DNA of 64,000 bases from the NCBI GenBank assembly GCA_034620365.1, contig JAQGEQ010000090.1, forward strand, positions 620,001 through 684,000, written 5' to 3'. A program made the position numbers and the translations under genes. The stretch comes from Pegea sp. RAD2-039. Taxonomy: Eukaryota > Chordata > Thaliacea > Salpida > Salpidae. This document shows, piece by piece, positions 36,850 to 49,158 of the stretch (position 1 is its first letter; every line of letters starts with the position of its first letter). The notes under the pieces are model-generated. The model was not told the origin of the DNA. It was given only the letters and a program-made list of their open reading frames with translations, and ran no database searches.

Positions 36850-37700
36850 ATTTTAACTGAAGCGACGCTGGAACGGTTGTATCTAAGAAAACCAAATGAA
36901 ATTGTTGCGCGTCGTCTGCTAAGAACGGAGAAGCAGAAGCCAAGTCAATCTATAGAAGACTTTTGGTGCATCTAGCTATGAATTGTGACTTTAAATTACT
37001 AGATGGATTAGCCTCATATATAAGGCAAAGGTTGTTGGAAGAAATGGAGGAAGTCTTTAACCAACTGAAGATACCCGGCAGAACAACCGATACTTCGGGA
37101 CATCAGTTGAAGCTGCAGAAGAAGCAGTGGATTCAGCGGGACTCAAAGATGAGGATAAAGTGGAACTGATAATAGCGGCCATGAAAGGAGTTTGTTTAAA
37201 AGTTGGAGGGAGCAAACTTCATAATTCTAAAGATACCCAGCTGCTTCTGGACACTTTGATCGAGTCTGTCATCTTCAGAAGAGGTCTTCCAAGAAACAGT
37301 CAAGAAGGTAAAGTATAGAGAAAGCTGCAATGACTGGCAAAGGACATGAAGTAATAGAATTTACTAAATTATCAGATAACCTAGCAATAGTGGATGCCCT
37401 TATAGGTGGTAAGGTGTTCCAAGTGCTCACTGATATCGAGTCCTCGAAGAGATGTGTGAAGGAAACTTGAAATCAATTTAACGTGGAAATGGTTCAATCG
37501 TCTAATGTTTGTGAAATAAGCAAATGTTGCAAAGTCAACCTCTATTTGCTGAAAAAAAGTACAGAAAAAGAAATGTGTTTGTCATGGAGGGCTTCGGTGT
37601 ACGAGCTTAAAGATGTAACGAAGAAGCAAGCATGAAATTGTCATGCCAAATATTTTAGATGTGGACAGAGAAGACATTATGTGATTTTCAAATTGTGTCA
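36850..37700 (+). mobile_element. Decayed LTR-retrotransposon Gag/protease relic
   Basis: Plus-strand fragments in three frames. At 36856 onward: EIVARRLLRTEKQKPSQSIE, followed by a CDFKLL block and YIRQRLLE, the typical gypsy-like Gag order. A later block reads DSAGLKDEDKVELI. A protease-like stretch at about 37390-37470 has ALIGGKVFQVLTDIESS, where a DTGSS-type active site would be expected. At about 37650 a zinc-knuckle-like FRCGQRRHYVIFKLC has lost its first Cys. Stops and at least two frameshifts break it, so it is non-functional. No LTRs or reverse transcriptase were found nearby. The protease-like piece precedes the knuckle, the reverse of the usual order. Confidence 0.65.
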
Positions 37701-39209
37701 TCTAAGAAGCAGTCGCATAAGAAACGAAATAAGAGAAGAGATGCGATGACGGCCAAGACTGAGTATTTGTTCACGATCTAGCTTAGTGAAAGAGCATCCG
37801 GACCTTCTAGTTAATATGAGGTATAAAAACAGAAAGCAGAAAAAGAGATCCTACCTCACGATGTAAGGAACAAACAACAGACTCTATTGGATCTAATCAG
37901 GGATCAATAAGGAAACTTTCTTGCTGCCAGAAGAGATTTGATGATAAAACTATTAAAATAAAATTACAAAATTAATGGAATAAAATATGTTGATCCACAG
38001 AAGAAAAGGGAACAGAAAAAAATTTCTCATAGATCTAAGATGACTCTTCAAAAACAGCTTACTAAAATTCATCATTCAAATCTTTTAATATTTTTACAAA
38101 AATAAGCCATCAAGCTGACTGTGATCTTATATATTTTCATTTTATGTAAATAAACTGAAGATAATTGACTGAGCAGAAGCAGTAATGTCACAAGTATCTG
38201 CTTAAAGATTATTGAAGTTAAAATATTATAATTGATTTCATTATTTTACAAATGAAGTAATTAACATTTTTCTTCTGTTAAAAAATTATCAAATTCTTTT
38301 TTGAAAATTGATTTTTTTCTCAAATTTTGGAAGAGTTGTTAGAGGCATGGGTTGGTTTGATCTTCATTTGAAAGTTTTATGTTGATGTAAAACTAGATGG
38401 TTCATACTATTCGCCACAAAATGCATGGTACATATAGGTGACGTATTTGTTTATATCCTAAATAACTCTGTGGGAACAAAATCTTCACAAAAAAAGAATT
38501 TGGAAGATTTACTTTGATAAAGTAGAAAATTCTTCATCAATTACATCCATTAAACATTTTAATTATCTTAGAAATATATCTTAAAATCTTTTTTAGAGCT
38601 TTTAAGAGTGACGTTCTGTAACTTTAGTTGTAAAATCTACTGCTTAAGCCAAACAAACGAAACTGCCATAAAAATAATTCCATCAACTCGCTTATCTAAA
38701 AGTTGAATAATATTTCTATAGATTACAATAAATCGATGCAAGATTCAACATCACATTCTATAAGATGCTTTTAAAAAAGGCTTTTCAAAGTTATTTAATG
38801 AATAAATTATGAATTTTTTGGATCGATGTTATACTGGTTTTCAAAAACCTCTTCACAATAACACAAAGTTTGTTGAAAATCGCTTCTTATAAACTGTTGA
38901 AAACAACGATAAAAGTCGTGACACAAGGTTGTGATTAAAAAGATCCTAATGTAGTTATACTAACAGTAAGAAGTCAGAAAGGCATATAGTTCTAATAGAT
39001 ATAAACCAACTTCAAAATGAAAAAAAACTATTTTACTAACAAAAAATAATGGCAAAACTAATATAGGAATGTTTAAGAGAAATTTCAGATAAAAAATAGA
39101 TTGTAATATTGAAGGACGGTTTAGAGAAACACATTTATCATGTATACAAGTGTTAAGTACAAAAGACCATCAGATTAAACAGTTAAAATCTCAAAATGTT
39201 GTCATGAAA
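37701..39209. other. Spacer and fascin 3' flank, nothing recognised
   Basis: The first 300 bp may still belong to the retroelement relic. The rest is AT-rich without supportable features. A clear poly(A) hexamer for the minus-strand fascin gene was not identified below 39210. Confidence 0.45.
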
Positions 39210-42200
39210 TTAATATTCCCAAAGAGTTGACTTAGAAAGATCTTTTCCATTAGCAGTTATATATCCGACATGATCACTAGTAACATAACCAGCCCCTTCT
39301 ATATCAGGCTTTAGTGCTAAACGGCTGTTTTTACAAAGCTGCAAAGCGAACAGTGTTCCTTCGTCAGCGTCAGCTGCTAACTTCATTTCGTCGTTAACAG
39401 AAATGTACTTTCCATTTGGTGCTGAAAAATTTTTGAAAATATTTATAAATAGAATTCACTGAAAGTTTTTTTTTTAAATATTTGTTTATTCTTCAAACAG
39501 AGATTTTGTTAAAACAAATTTTACAAAAAAACTTTGTAATCAATTTTCATAAATTTTTCATGTTTAACCTAAAAAGCTTTTTTCAACAAACCTTTGATAG
39601 TATAAGCTCCTTCACATTGCTTCATCTCAAATATATCATAGCTAGCTCGATTACCTTCAAGCTTATTCCCTTTGGCACCAGCAAAACCGTACTCACCACG
39701 AAATACAATTAAAGGTCTGTCATTAAAAAACCAACTATTAGAAGCTGTGTAGTTGACAAAATTTAAATACCTGTTGGTCAAACCCATCACAAAGTCTTCA
39801 GGCTCGTTACCAACTGCAACCAGATGTCCTGAAGCCTTGACACTGACATACTTACCATTTGAAGATCGTAAGCGGATGATTTTTCCTAACCATTCCAAGT
39901 CAAAAGCAGCATCATTATCACTGCAAAAACATGGGGTTAGTAACTTACAAAATCATTTAGAAAGTTTGTAGCGCTTTTTAAAATACTCAACTTTAAGAAC
40001 AGGTAAAGTTTAAAAGTAACAAAAAGTTACAAACTTCGATTTGTTATTTATAAAATCTGTGCATACAAAATAACTATACTTTGATTAGTAATGTTTATCA
40101 GAGATATCTGTTATATAGATTTTAGAAGGTGAGAAGATGTAATACTGCATTTGAGAGTTTAAAGAGCAAACTTTTAACCAAAAACTATTTATGATAATTT
40201 CTCAAAGAACAAACTGAAATAACCCAACTAACAGTTTGCTTACAAAGCTCTCATTTAAAACACATATTAGCTTAACTATTACAACTAACAAAAGGAAAAG
40301 TGTTTTTGGAAAATAATTTATGTAAGTCGTTTTCTCATATGATTCATCAGCGCTTAAAAGTTCTTACCATGAAGGTTTCTACTACCAATTTATCAAACAG
40401 TTCGTATCTCAGTCAACATTTTTGTATAAATAATTTTCATTTTTAAACTTTTTATCTATTCAGAAATTACAGGACTTCTAAAGTACCTTTTAGAGGTAGC
40501 ATCTGCCTGGATACTACTGCCATTAACACGCCAGTATTTATCTTGATCATTTCGTAAGTAAACTTTTTCAGAATTAGCATCAATTTCAAGTTGAAAAGTT
40601 TCTTTTGTTTCCACCTCATCCTGATTTGCGGAGAGTTGAAGGCCTACAAGAGCCAGTAAAATTTGTCAATACATCAATATATTAAGATGAAACTTACCTT
40701 GCTTGCCAGACACAAATCGATTTTTAGTTTTGGAAAGAAGTGAAATTTGAGGATGAGAATCGATCAGAGTAAAATACTCATCTTTTCCAGGAGTATTTTT
40801 TCTAGTTTCTATTCGTCCTTTAGGACCAACTGGCGCCAGGTACCTATAATTTCAAAATTGTCAACTTTTAAAATTATGTTATTTAAACAGTTTTAAAAAA
40901 ACTTAAAGTATTTGGAAAATTTTAACAAATTTAGAATAATTTTATTTGAAATTTCTTTAAATATTATTTAAGAAAATATTTCGTTTTTAATAAACGAAAA
41001 ACTTCTAAACTTTTAATAACTGTATCGTTTGAACTTCATTTGAAATAAATTCAAGATTTTAAGTCACAAAATAAACTAATAATACTTCAATTGAGATTTT
41101 CAAATATAAAATTTCAGCATTTATTTCGGGTATTCTGAAATCATTACCACACATTACTTACTTCGAATTAAATTTCGACTTGAAAGCTAATTTTCCTGAA
41201 TAAAACTCAATCGTGTACAAAGTCTTTTCAGAACAGCTTGCTTCTAAGCTTCCATCACAAGATAAAAATCGATTATTTGATGTCACAATCGCATAACCCT
41301 TGTCTTTAAAGACAAGAGTCAGTAAGAAGTTTACTCCCCAAGGTGTAGGCTTGCTCATTTGTAACTCATCACCATCATCATTAATATGAGCAAATCTCTG
41401 CTGACGTTCGTTAAAGATATTTACCTGCAAAAAAAAATGTTATTTGATAATATCGAGGTGTAATTTGGATTTCAAAGTCATTCTTTTAAGACTTACTTGT
41501 GGATGCATTGCAAGATGAACTGACCAAAGATACGTTGGTTCAATAGTTTGCTGAAAGCAGCTTAGATTGTCACCACTACCACCAAAGTACCGTCCATATT
41601 TCGAGCTTTTAATTGCCCATAAACCATCGGTGGTAGATTCTACTTGAAATGCGTTTTCATCGCCTGGTTGTTCCGCATCACAAGAAACTTTGCCGTTCTT
41701 GTCAGCTCCTAAATAACGTCCCAAGCAACTCTATTGAAGGATTCTTATTTTAGAAAAATACAAATTAGGTAATACTTTTTCATATAAAATAATCTTATCA
41801 AAGCTATTTTTAAAAAAATTGTTTATATATTTGTAAATGTTTGTAAATAAAAATATTAAAAATGTCCGACTAAAATTAAAATTTTTAAATATTTAATAGC
41901 TTGTTTATTTACAAATAAACAATTACTGAAGCGGTAAAAAAAGCTTCTACATATTTAATTTCATTTCCTCTATTTGTACGCTCGAGTTCTACGTTTAAAG
42001 TGAAACCGTTCAAAGAATTTATCCGAAATTGCTCAATAATAAACTTTCAAATCAGTTCTATTTTTATTTTAAATCGTTTCATAACTTCCAGGCCTACATC
42101 ATCTGATACAACAAACTGTTTAATAAAAGTCTTATATAGATCCTATAAACTTAACTACTCTTATTATCAGCAGATGAAAGAATTTTAACTTGAAAAATTT

Positions 42201-42453
42201 AATGAAAAAATAACATCTTCTTTGTTATGATAACTTTAATGAAACTGAATTTTATTTCAACAAAGAAACTTACCTTGAAGTAAACCTCAGAGCCATCAGA
42301 CTTTTGTTCCAAACTCCAAGTTTGTTTCTTCTTCAGACTGTTCCCACTCGCAGCGATTTTGAAACCAAATGTTTCTGCTGTGAGATACTTATTAGCTGAG
42401 TTAATTAGTCCAAAAGTAAACTGTAGACTTCCGCCGCTAGAACTTTTAGCCAT
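39210..42453 (-). CDS. Fscn: Fascin, actin-bundling protein
   Basis: Cross-links actin filaments into tight parallel bundles in filopodia and similar protrusions. Exons (minus strand): 42274-42453, 41497-41730, 41162-41424, 40698-40843, 40487-40643, 39771-39920, 39592-39716, 39210-39421; phases agree and give 488 residues (human FSCN1 493). The four beta-trefoil repeats show [56 protein letters not shown]-type [28 protein letters not shown] and IVFRGEYGF. The C-terminus STLWEY matches the family ending. The N-terminal actin-site segment containing the regulatory Ser of human fascin (Ser39) is kept (SLKKKQTW). Introns are about 50-650 nt. The 54-nt intron 39717-39770 has no in-frame stop, so an ORF finder reads through it and inserts 18 false residues. 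The start ATG at 42453 is followed by a family-typical N-terminus. Confidence 0.95.
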
Positions 42454-42905
42454 CGTTAATTTGTACAAAGTTACTTTTTAAACTTAGCTAAAAAAGAAAT
42501 AAATAAAAATTTTTTATTAAAAAGCGAATTGTTTATCAGCTATTTTCTTCTTTCTGTAACCAACTTAAAAATCTGATAATACTTTTGTTTTATCTATCAG
42601 TTTATGATAGTCTTTTAAAGTTTATACTTTTTGGTTGATAAGATTTTACTTCGTCTATAATTTTAAACAAATTTTGAGCTGAATTCTAAATTATCTGAAA
42701 TAAAAACTTCAGTTTAAACTGGATAAAAATAAATAAGTATCATCAAATAAAAATAAGTTTCAATTCAATCAAATCAGTCATCTCATATCATCAAATCAAA
42801 AACTATAAACGAGCCACACCCTGGGCTGAAAGTCCAGCCATAACAGTTTGGTTGCGACAAAGCTGTCATTCGACCAACGCCCGCGTAGCTACTGATCGAA
42901 TAAAC
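42454..42905 (-). promoter_or_regulatory. Fascin upstream region, duplicated at 48.5 kb
   Basis: The 450 bp upstream of the fascin ATG contains two blocks that recur in inverted orientation at 48458-48660: the mixed-composition block around GATCAGTAGCTACGCGGGC (42870-42900) and the 42485-42640 block with AAACTTTAAAAG, GTATTATCAG and ATTCGCTTTTTAATAAAA. It lies where a promoter is expected; the start site is unknown. Confidence 0.5.
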
Positions 42906-45900
42906 TAGTTATTCTAGTCATACGCGCACATACACACGCGTGCACGCTCAATCACGTCAAACTTATATTTTCTTGAACAAAACTTGTAGCTTCTCCCTGG
43001 AGTGTTTTAAAGATTTCTCGAAACTTTTTTTAATGTTAGACAACAGATGCAATCTTTGAAAAGTTATTTATTTGACAAAAAAGATTGTAGAGAAGCAGAA
43101 CTATTTAGAGTGATAAGGAAGTGCTATTTAACTTCATAGAGACACTTAAGTGTGCTGCAAAAATAATATTTTTTTTCATCTAAGATAAAAATACAATCAA
43201 ATAAAAGATTTTTTTGAAGCTATCAACGGATAGCTCTAACATTTATGAGCTGTAATTTCAGAGAAGCCTTATTTGGCTTGAAAATAAATGCTTAAATTTG
43301 AAACTAAGTCTGATGAAAGTACCACTTAGCTGTTTGACGTCATTTAAAGCTTTTTGTTCTAACTTCTTCAAAATAAGATACGTTTAATTGGTCTAGTGGC
43401 TATACAGCTGATGAAAATAAGATTTTAAAAAGATTTGGATTCTACTACGAACTGATTCGACTTCTTTAAACTGTTAATTTTTTTTATTTCTTACAAAATT
43501 ATTTAAATAAACTTTTAAAGATAACTGAATGATTGAAGATAGCTACTAAATAATTCATAGTTACCTTTGTAACTTGTTTTTTTTTTCTTTTTCTCAGATA
43601 GTTTACTAAATAAGAAACACATTCAATTCTAAAACTCATAAAAAAAATCTTATGAGGTTTTCAAGCTAATAATAATTGCTGTGCTGACTTTGTTTAATTT
43701 AAGTTAAAATATTTTGAATTTAAAAAAACGAAATATTTCTGTCTTTTATCTATTTATAATCAGAGTAAAAAAAATTTTGAATTTGAGTTAAATATTTCTT
43801 AGTTTTATTTTTTTATAACTTTATACGAAAATTTACAGAATTTTTGTTAAATTTTCAATTTTATATTATAGCTGTCATCAAATTATAATCTTTTATTAAT
43901 TTTTAATAATAAAAAACATCTAAAATTTAGATTTTATATTCAGTATATTCATCATGAACTGAAAAAATATTTTTTATAAGTTCAACGCATATATAAAAAT
44001 TCAATCTTAGCTATTTTTATAACTTCAAAATCGGTTTCTCATTTGCTTGTGGTTAGAATTAAAAGCTTTCAAATTGTTTTTATAACTTCAATTTATAAGA
44101 TTAAATACTTGATTCATTACATTAGTTCAGATTAAATACATGAAATAAACCTTAAAAACAAAATAACAAATGATTTAAAAACATATTTTCTAAGTTGATT
44201 TTACAATATAAATATTTGTAAAAGCAAAAATTACAAAAACGTGTTTTTTTCAAGTATTCAAAATTTGAAAACATGATATGCTGTATAAACATTGAAAGTT
44301 TACAAACATCTTAGCTCTGAAACAACTCGTAAAATTATCCAAAAAAGTAAATTTGATAATAGTAGCTCTAGTAAAGGCTAATCATCGATTACCAGTTTCT
44401 TCTTACTCTTAGAACTCTATCATTTGCGACACAAAAAAGCACCAGATATCAGTTTACGAAATCACTAACTCAGCATTTCTCTTTTAATCTTTTTATTTTT
44501 CTCGTTCACCTGATTTTGCGGTGCTTATTTTGACAACACGATTTGAACTAATTCAAACTATTAACTTTAATTTCAAGATAATTGTTCACAAAAATATTTA
44601 AGAAAATTAAAAATTGTTGATAAATAAGAATTATGAAAGACAGGTCACTAATAACAATAAATCTTATGACTATCACTATTCATATTTCTAAACTTAAGTT
44701 GAGTAAGGTCAACTTTTTTTAATGTTGGTTTCTTTTACTTCATGTTGCCAACTGAAAAAATACAAAAAGAGTAATTAATATTTTAGAATTTGATTTTAAT
44801 CGGAAATGATGTTACTAGCAAGTCATTAATAAACAAACACTACCTTAATTAAACTGCTTACTTAGATTAGTAACTTTACATTTAGAACTGGCTTTTATTG
44901 GTGAATTTTAAAATTTAAAATTTGCTAAACCTCAATATAATTTAATTCATTAAAACGTGACATTTATAAAAAATACTGAATAATCTCAAAGTATTTTTGT
45001 TTTAACTGAATTTACTTTTAACTATGACTTTTATTCAAACCTTTCATAACTATTGATTTATAAATTATATATATATAGTTACAAAAAGAAATATTTAAAA
45101 ACTATTAAGATACTAATCAAATATAATAAATATTAGAAAAAGTTTAAGCAACAACAATAACAACAACAACAGTAAAACGTGTTAGTTATAGTTGTGATTA
45201 AACAAGTCTAGTTTTAAAGTTTAATAATAAAAATTTATATTGATGTACATAGCAATTACAATTCTCGAATTATGAAAGCAAAGTTTTAGTTTACTTTTAT
45301 TACCTTTTAAAGCTCTCTTATATTGCTCTGAATTATTATTAATCAACCATTTTTATTAAGCAAGTCATAGACATGTTGAAATATATTTGTAAACCAAAAC
45401 AATACTTGTAAATAATAATTGTTTAGTATAACGATAAGCGTTTCAAAACAGACATTGTTTAAAAAATCTATTTGCTAAAAGTCTAATTTGATTGTAAAAA
45501 GTTTAGAAATAATTTATATATTTTTTCTGAGTTGTATCTTAAATCTTATTTAGAAACTAATAAAGCAAATGTATAGGATTTCAAATTATCTTTTAATTAT
45601 ATTGATATCATACAGCATTAACTTGATAAATCAAAGCTTTTATTGATCAATAAGAACATTTAGCTTTCAAAATACTTTCAATTTTGTTTATAGCTTGTCT
45701 CAGAGGAAGTTATTTAAGACAATTAGTTCAAAATTTCTTGGTTTTGTAAAGTTTTTTAAAAATTACTTTCACTTTAGTTACTAGAAACTTTTGAGTAACT
45801 GTTAACAGCTTTAATGAAGTTATTAAAACTGAAAAAATTTGGATAACAGTTATTCAATTGATACTTAAACTATTAGCTTTTTACTATTGAAGCTATCTAT

Positions 45901-47170
45901 CTAGCTTTAAATAAGCATAGATGAAACCTTTTTGGATCAACTAACTGCTTATAATTTAATTAATGTAATCTTAGAAAAAAAAATATTATACAGAAAAGTA
46001 ATTATAAATGATAAATAGTCTACTAACCAACGGAGTTTATATTAAAAGATTAAAGCTACTTAAGTTTAGTGGATAGGGTATTTGTTCTAAGCAAAATAAC
46101 CTAACCACAAATGCTCAAAGTCAAGAAGTTGTAATAAGATCCCATAATTAAAAAAAACTGTTTATACTTTTTAGCTTTATACCAGCTAAGTTCATTTATT
46201 AAGATATTTTTTAAACTAATTATAAGCTTCAAATTTTTTTTAGGTTTTGTAATGATGTTATTAGAGAATAACAAAAGATTATCTTGCTGCATACGTAATT
46301 TAAAGTCAAAAGCAGCTTCACAATAGACTTCTAGCACAGTCTGAAGTAGTGGTGTTCTGTCCTAGTGTGCAAAATTTATATCACAATAAAGCTGTGCTAA
46401 AGAATTCGGTTTTAAACCATTTTTTAATCATTTAAAATAAGTTCAGCAATCTTTAAACTCTTAACAACTGAAAATTGTGTTGTAAAACTTATGGGGAGTT
46501 TTTTTTATTGGGCATAAACGACTCAAAGTAGGAAGTTAGGGGTTGAAAAGTTGTATGACAAATTTTCCAAGCTTAGTTGCAAATCTAATAAATGGACTTT
46601 AAATCATTTAATGAAACATTACAAACCTTTCATTGTTGTATCATGTAAAAAGCATGAAAAGTTAAAGTTCCAACTGATCTATTTCATTAATATGGTTAAT
46701 GTCCATAAAACTTGAAATTTAAAGAATATTTTTAAAGCCAAGCACTTTGATTCATTTATAAAAATATTGATTTGATTGTTATTATAAACTTAAATGAAAG
46801 AAATTAGAATTATAAACCTTAATAAGAAGTCTTGCCGTAAAGTAAGAAAAGCCGCTGATATAAAAGTTAATTCATAATCTTAAAATAAACTATAAGACTT
46901 TAAACTAGTTTATCATATATATTTATAATTTTGTCATTGAATCTTGAACGAAAAACCTTTTAAGAGTGCACTAAAACATAAGAAATAACAGAGCTAGTGG
47001 AAACTTGTTCGTTTTTCTTGTTTGATTCATTAATATTGCCAGCTGGGCTTTCAACTATGATTGGAATGTTGCCTACTCCAGTAGTTATCTCAAGTTGTAA
47101 AAATTCTTCATACAAAGTGTTAATTTCATATATTCAAGTTTGAACGAACCTTCTAATCGCTATATATATA
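42906..47170. other. Long AT-rich intergenic region
   Basis: About 4.3 kb with no recognised gene. It contains a short alternating purine-pyrimidine stretch near 42925-42955 (CGCGCACATACACACGCGTG), a CAA/CAACAA microsatellite at about 45148-45172, and a TA run near 45068. At 47030-47100 there is weak, doubtful resemblance to the N-terminal half of histone H2A. Confidence 0.5.
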
Positions 47171-47171
47171 A

Positions 47172-47245
47172 GGTTTATTTTTTTATTTATTACAATAAAC
47201 GTAAAAGATAGTGCCTGTAAAGAACACCTCTGGCTAACATCACAT
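47172..47245 (-). mobile_element. LINE 3'-tail fragment, third copy
   Basis: On the minus strand: TGTTAGCCAGAGGTGTTCTT, then CAGGCACTATCTTTTACG and TTTATTGTAATAAATAAA. This matches the 3' ends at 10.92 and 29.6 kb block by block, so it is a 5'-truncated insertion of the same LINE family. Confidence 0.65.
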
Positions 47246-47461
47246 TGTAAATTTATTTAAGTTTCTATAAAAGCAACTGGGATATTTAAAGTAAGTTTTG
47301 AGATTATGTTTCTCAAAAAATAGATATATAATATCTTATGGTTCTTAACTTATGATCTTTTTAAATAAACTTTTCATGTTAGGGCAATTTCTTATGTATT
47401 TATATAATTTTTTTAATTTCTTAAAAGCAATTTAAACTGGATTATTCAATCGTTTTTTGCT

Positions 47462-47602
47462 CGAATTCATTTACAATTAGCAATTGGAAACGATGAAGAA
47501 TTCAACAAATTACTTGGAGGTGTAACAATTGCTCAAGGAGGTGTCTTACCAAACATCCTAGCATTTTTGTTGCCCAACAAGACTGAACCAGCCACAAATT
47601 AA
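47462..47602 (+). pseudogene. Histone H2A C-terminal fragment
   Basis: An open 47-codon stretch ending in TAA reads [20 protein letters not shown] then [20 protein letters not shown]. Histone H2A has [20 protein letters not shown] and [20 protein letters not shown]. Only the last third of the protein is present, with no start codon or matching sequence directly upstream, so it is a truncated gene copy. Substitutions at normally invariant sites (Arg to Gly, Lys to Gly, Lys to Asn) fit relaxed constraint. A LINE tail lies 220 bp upstream and may have split an older copy. No histone 3' stem-loop was seen. Confidence 0.8.
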
Positions 47603-47879
47603 GATATTCTTATATAACTGTGATAACTCTATCATGAGTTGCATAAGATATAGCGACCTTAACTAAAACCCTATAAAGTTGTATAAGACGTTGATAAGAT
47701 TGTTTAACAAAATTGACTTCTAAAGCATTTTTTGTTATGTACTTGTGTCACTTAGCCGAGAGTACTAAAGATTTATCAATAAAATCTGCTTAGAACCACA
47801 AAGTGATAATAGTGTAAACGCTCTTTCTCTTAAAAAGTATGAAGCTGTCTTTGTCTCTTTTTGAAGCCATGGTTATTCA

Positions 47880-48330
47880 ATAATAATAATAAAATCGGCT
47901 GAAAATGGTCATGTTCGATGGACTATAAAAAGCAAATAAATCAAGACACAGTGAAATGCAGAAGAGCTAAAAATTTATTAATTTTCTTTCTCTTCTTTGA
48001 AGCTGCTGAAGTCCCAGCTGTTTGCGCCATTCGGAGCAATCTGCTGCGATAACTTGCCGACTGCTGGTATTGATGTTGAACTTGCATGTATTTCTAAAGC
48101 GGGAAGGAAGGCCGATATTACGTTTGCTTTTTGATAGCTTCCCATACAGCAAGTCATTTGGGATTTGTCCGCCTTTTCCCAGACGGACGTACCCAAGTCA
48201 GCAAAGCTTTTGTTTGCTTAGCATACTGTACATTGTTATCAGACCAATATCTATAAAAATAAATGCCAACTTTGGTCAAGTACGGCCGTGGTGGAAGTGC
48301 TTCTGAAACTTTTTTTTGATTTCTTGCTCT
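47880..48330 (-). mobile_element. LINE relic, C-terminus of the endonuclease-reverse transcriptase
   Basis: Minus-strand frames at 47967-48196 give LLYGKLSKSKRNIGLPSRFR, followed by a CKFNINTSS segment and WRKQLGLQQ. These match the C-terminal tail common in RTE/CR1-type polyproteins (LLYGEL..GKR..GRP..RYKD...W R). A frameshift separates it from the preceding KGGQIPN part. Downstream on the minus strand it ends in CATGACCATTTTCAGCCGA plus a (TTA)n-like tail near 47885, resembling the end of the SINE at 27.69 kb. Confidence 0.65.
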
Positions 48331-48457
48331 TCTTCTTATTATAAAATTATAATTAAAAATCAATTATTATAAATAAAGTAAGACACTGAGGCCCTTCTAC
48401 ATGAGTTTTTATAAACTTTTCCTTGCCGCAAGTATAATTAGATGATTTGAATACAGT

Positions 48458-48727
48458 TGATCAGTAGCTATGCGGGCATTGGTCGAAATAAAAGTACAAT
48501 TTTATCAAATAGAAAGTATAAATTATAAACTTTAAAAGCCTATCATAAGAAAAGCTGGTATATAGAAATAAAAGTATTATCAGCTTTTTAAGTGGGTTAC
48601 AGAGAAAAGAACATTTTTTTATAGCTGATAAACGATTCGCTTTTTAATAAAATTGTTCAAGTTCTACTGACGAAAGTCTTTTCAAAACCACTGCAGATGG
48701 AAACAGTCCTAAAAAGAAAGAATACTT
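48458..48727 (+). pseudogene. Decayed inverted copy of fascin promoter plus exon 1
   Basis: The plus strand here aligns with the minus strand of 42323-42900: GATCAGTAGCTATGCGGGC; AAACTTTAAAAG; AAGTATTATCAG; GGTTACAGA; TAGCTGATAAACGATTCGC; TTTTTAATAAAA; then fascin exon 1 pieces AGTTCTACTGACGAAAGTCT and CAAAACCACTGCAGATGG followed by AAACAGTCCTAAAAAGAAAG. Relative to the parent, the start codon region and about 50 nt of exon 1 are deleted, so no protein can be made. It ends about 430 bp upstream of the arginine kinase start, on the same strand. Confidence 0.75.
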
Positions 48728-49158
48728 TTTTATTTATTATGGTTGTCTAGCAAGATAGTATTTTATAATATCTCATGAATTTCGTGGAAGAAGTTGCTGT
48801 TAGACAGCAAAAAGATAATTAAATCGTTGTAGCTAAGGGTCGATTTTCTTTATGTTTAGATCATACAGAAGTCCACACATTCATAGAATATATTTATTAT
48901 AATAAATTCTTAAAAATTAAATTGCGCACAATGGATTACAAGCTAATTGATTTAACCTAGAATTAACATACTGTATGTAGAATCCGTACAATTTAAATCG
49001 AATATCCTATACTTTTAATTGTTTTTATTCACTATGACGACACACTTTATTCAAATAATGTAATTTCAAAGCTAAAGTTTTTATTGTTTAACCTTCCACT
49101 AAAAGTTTGTTGTCTTTATAAAGTTCCTGTGTATTTAACTAAAAAAATAAATTCAAAT

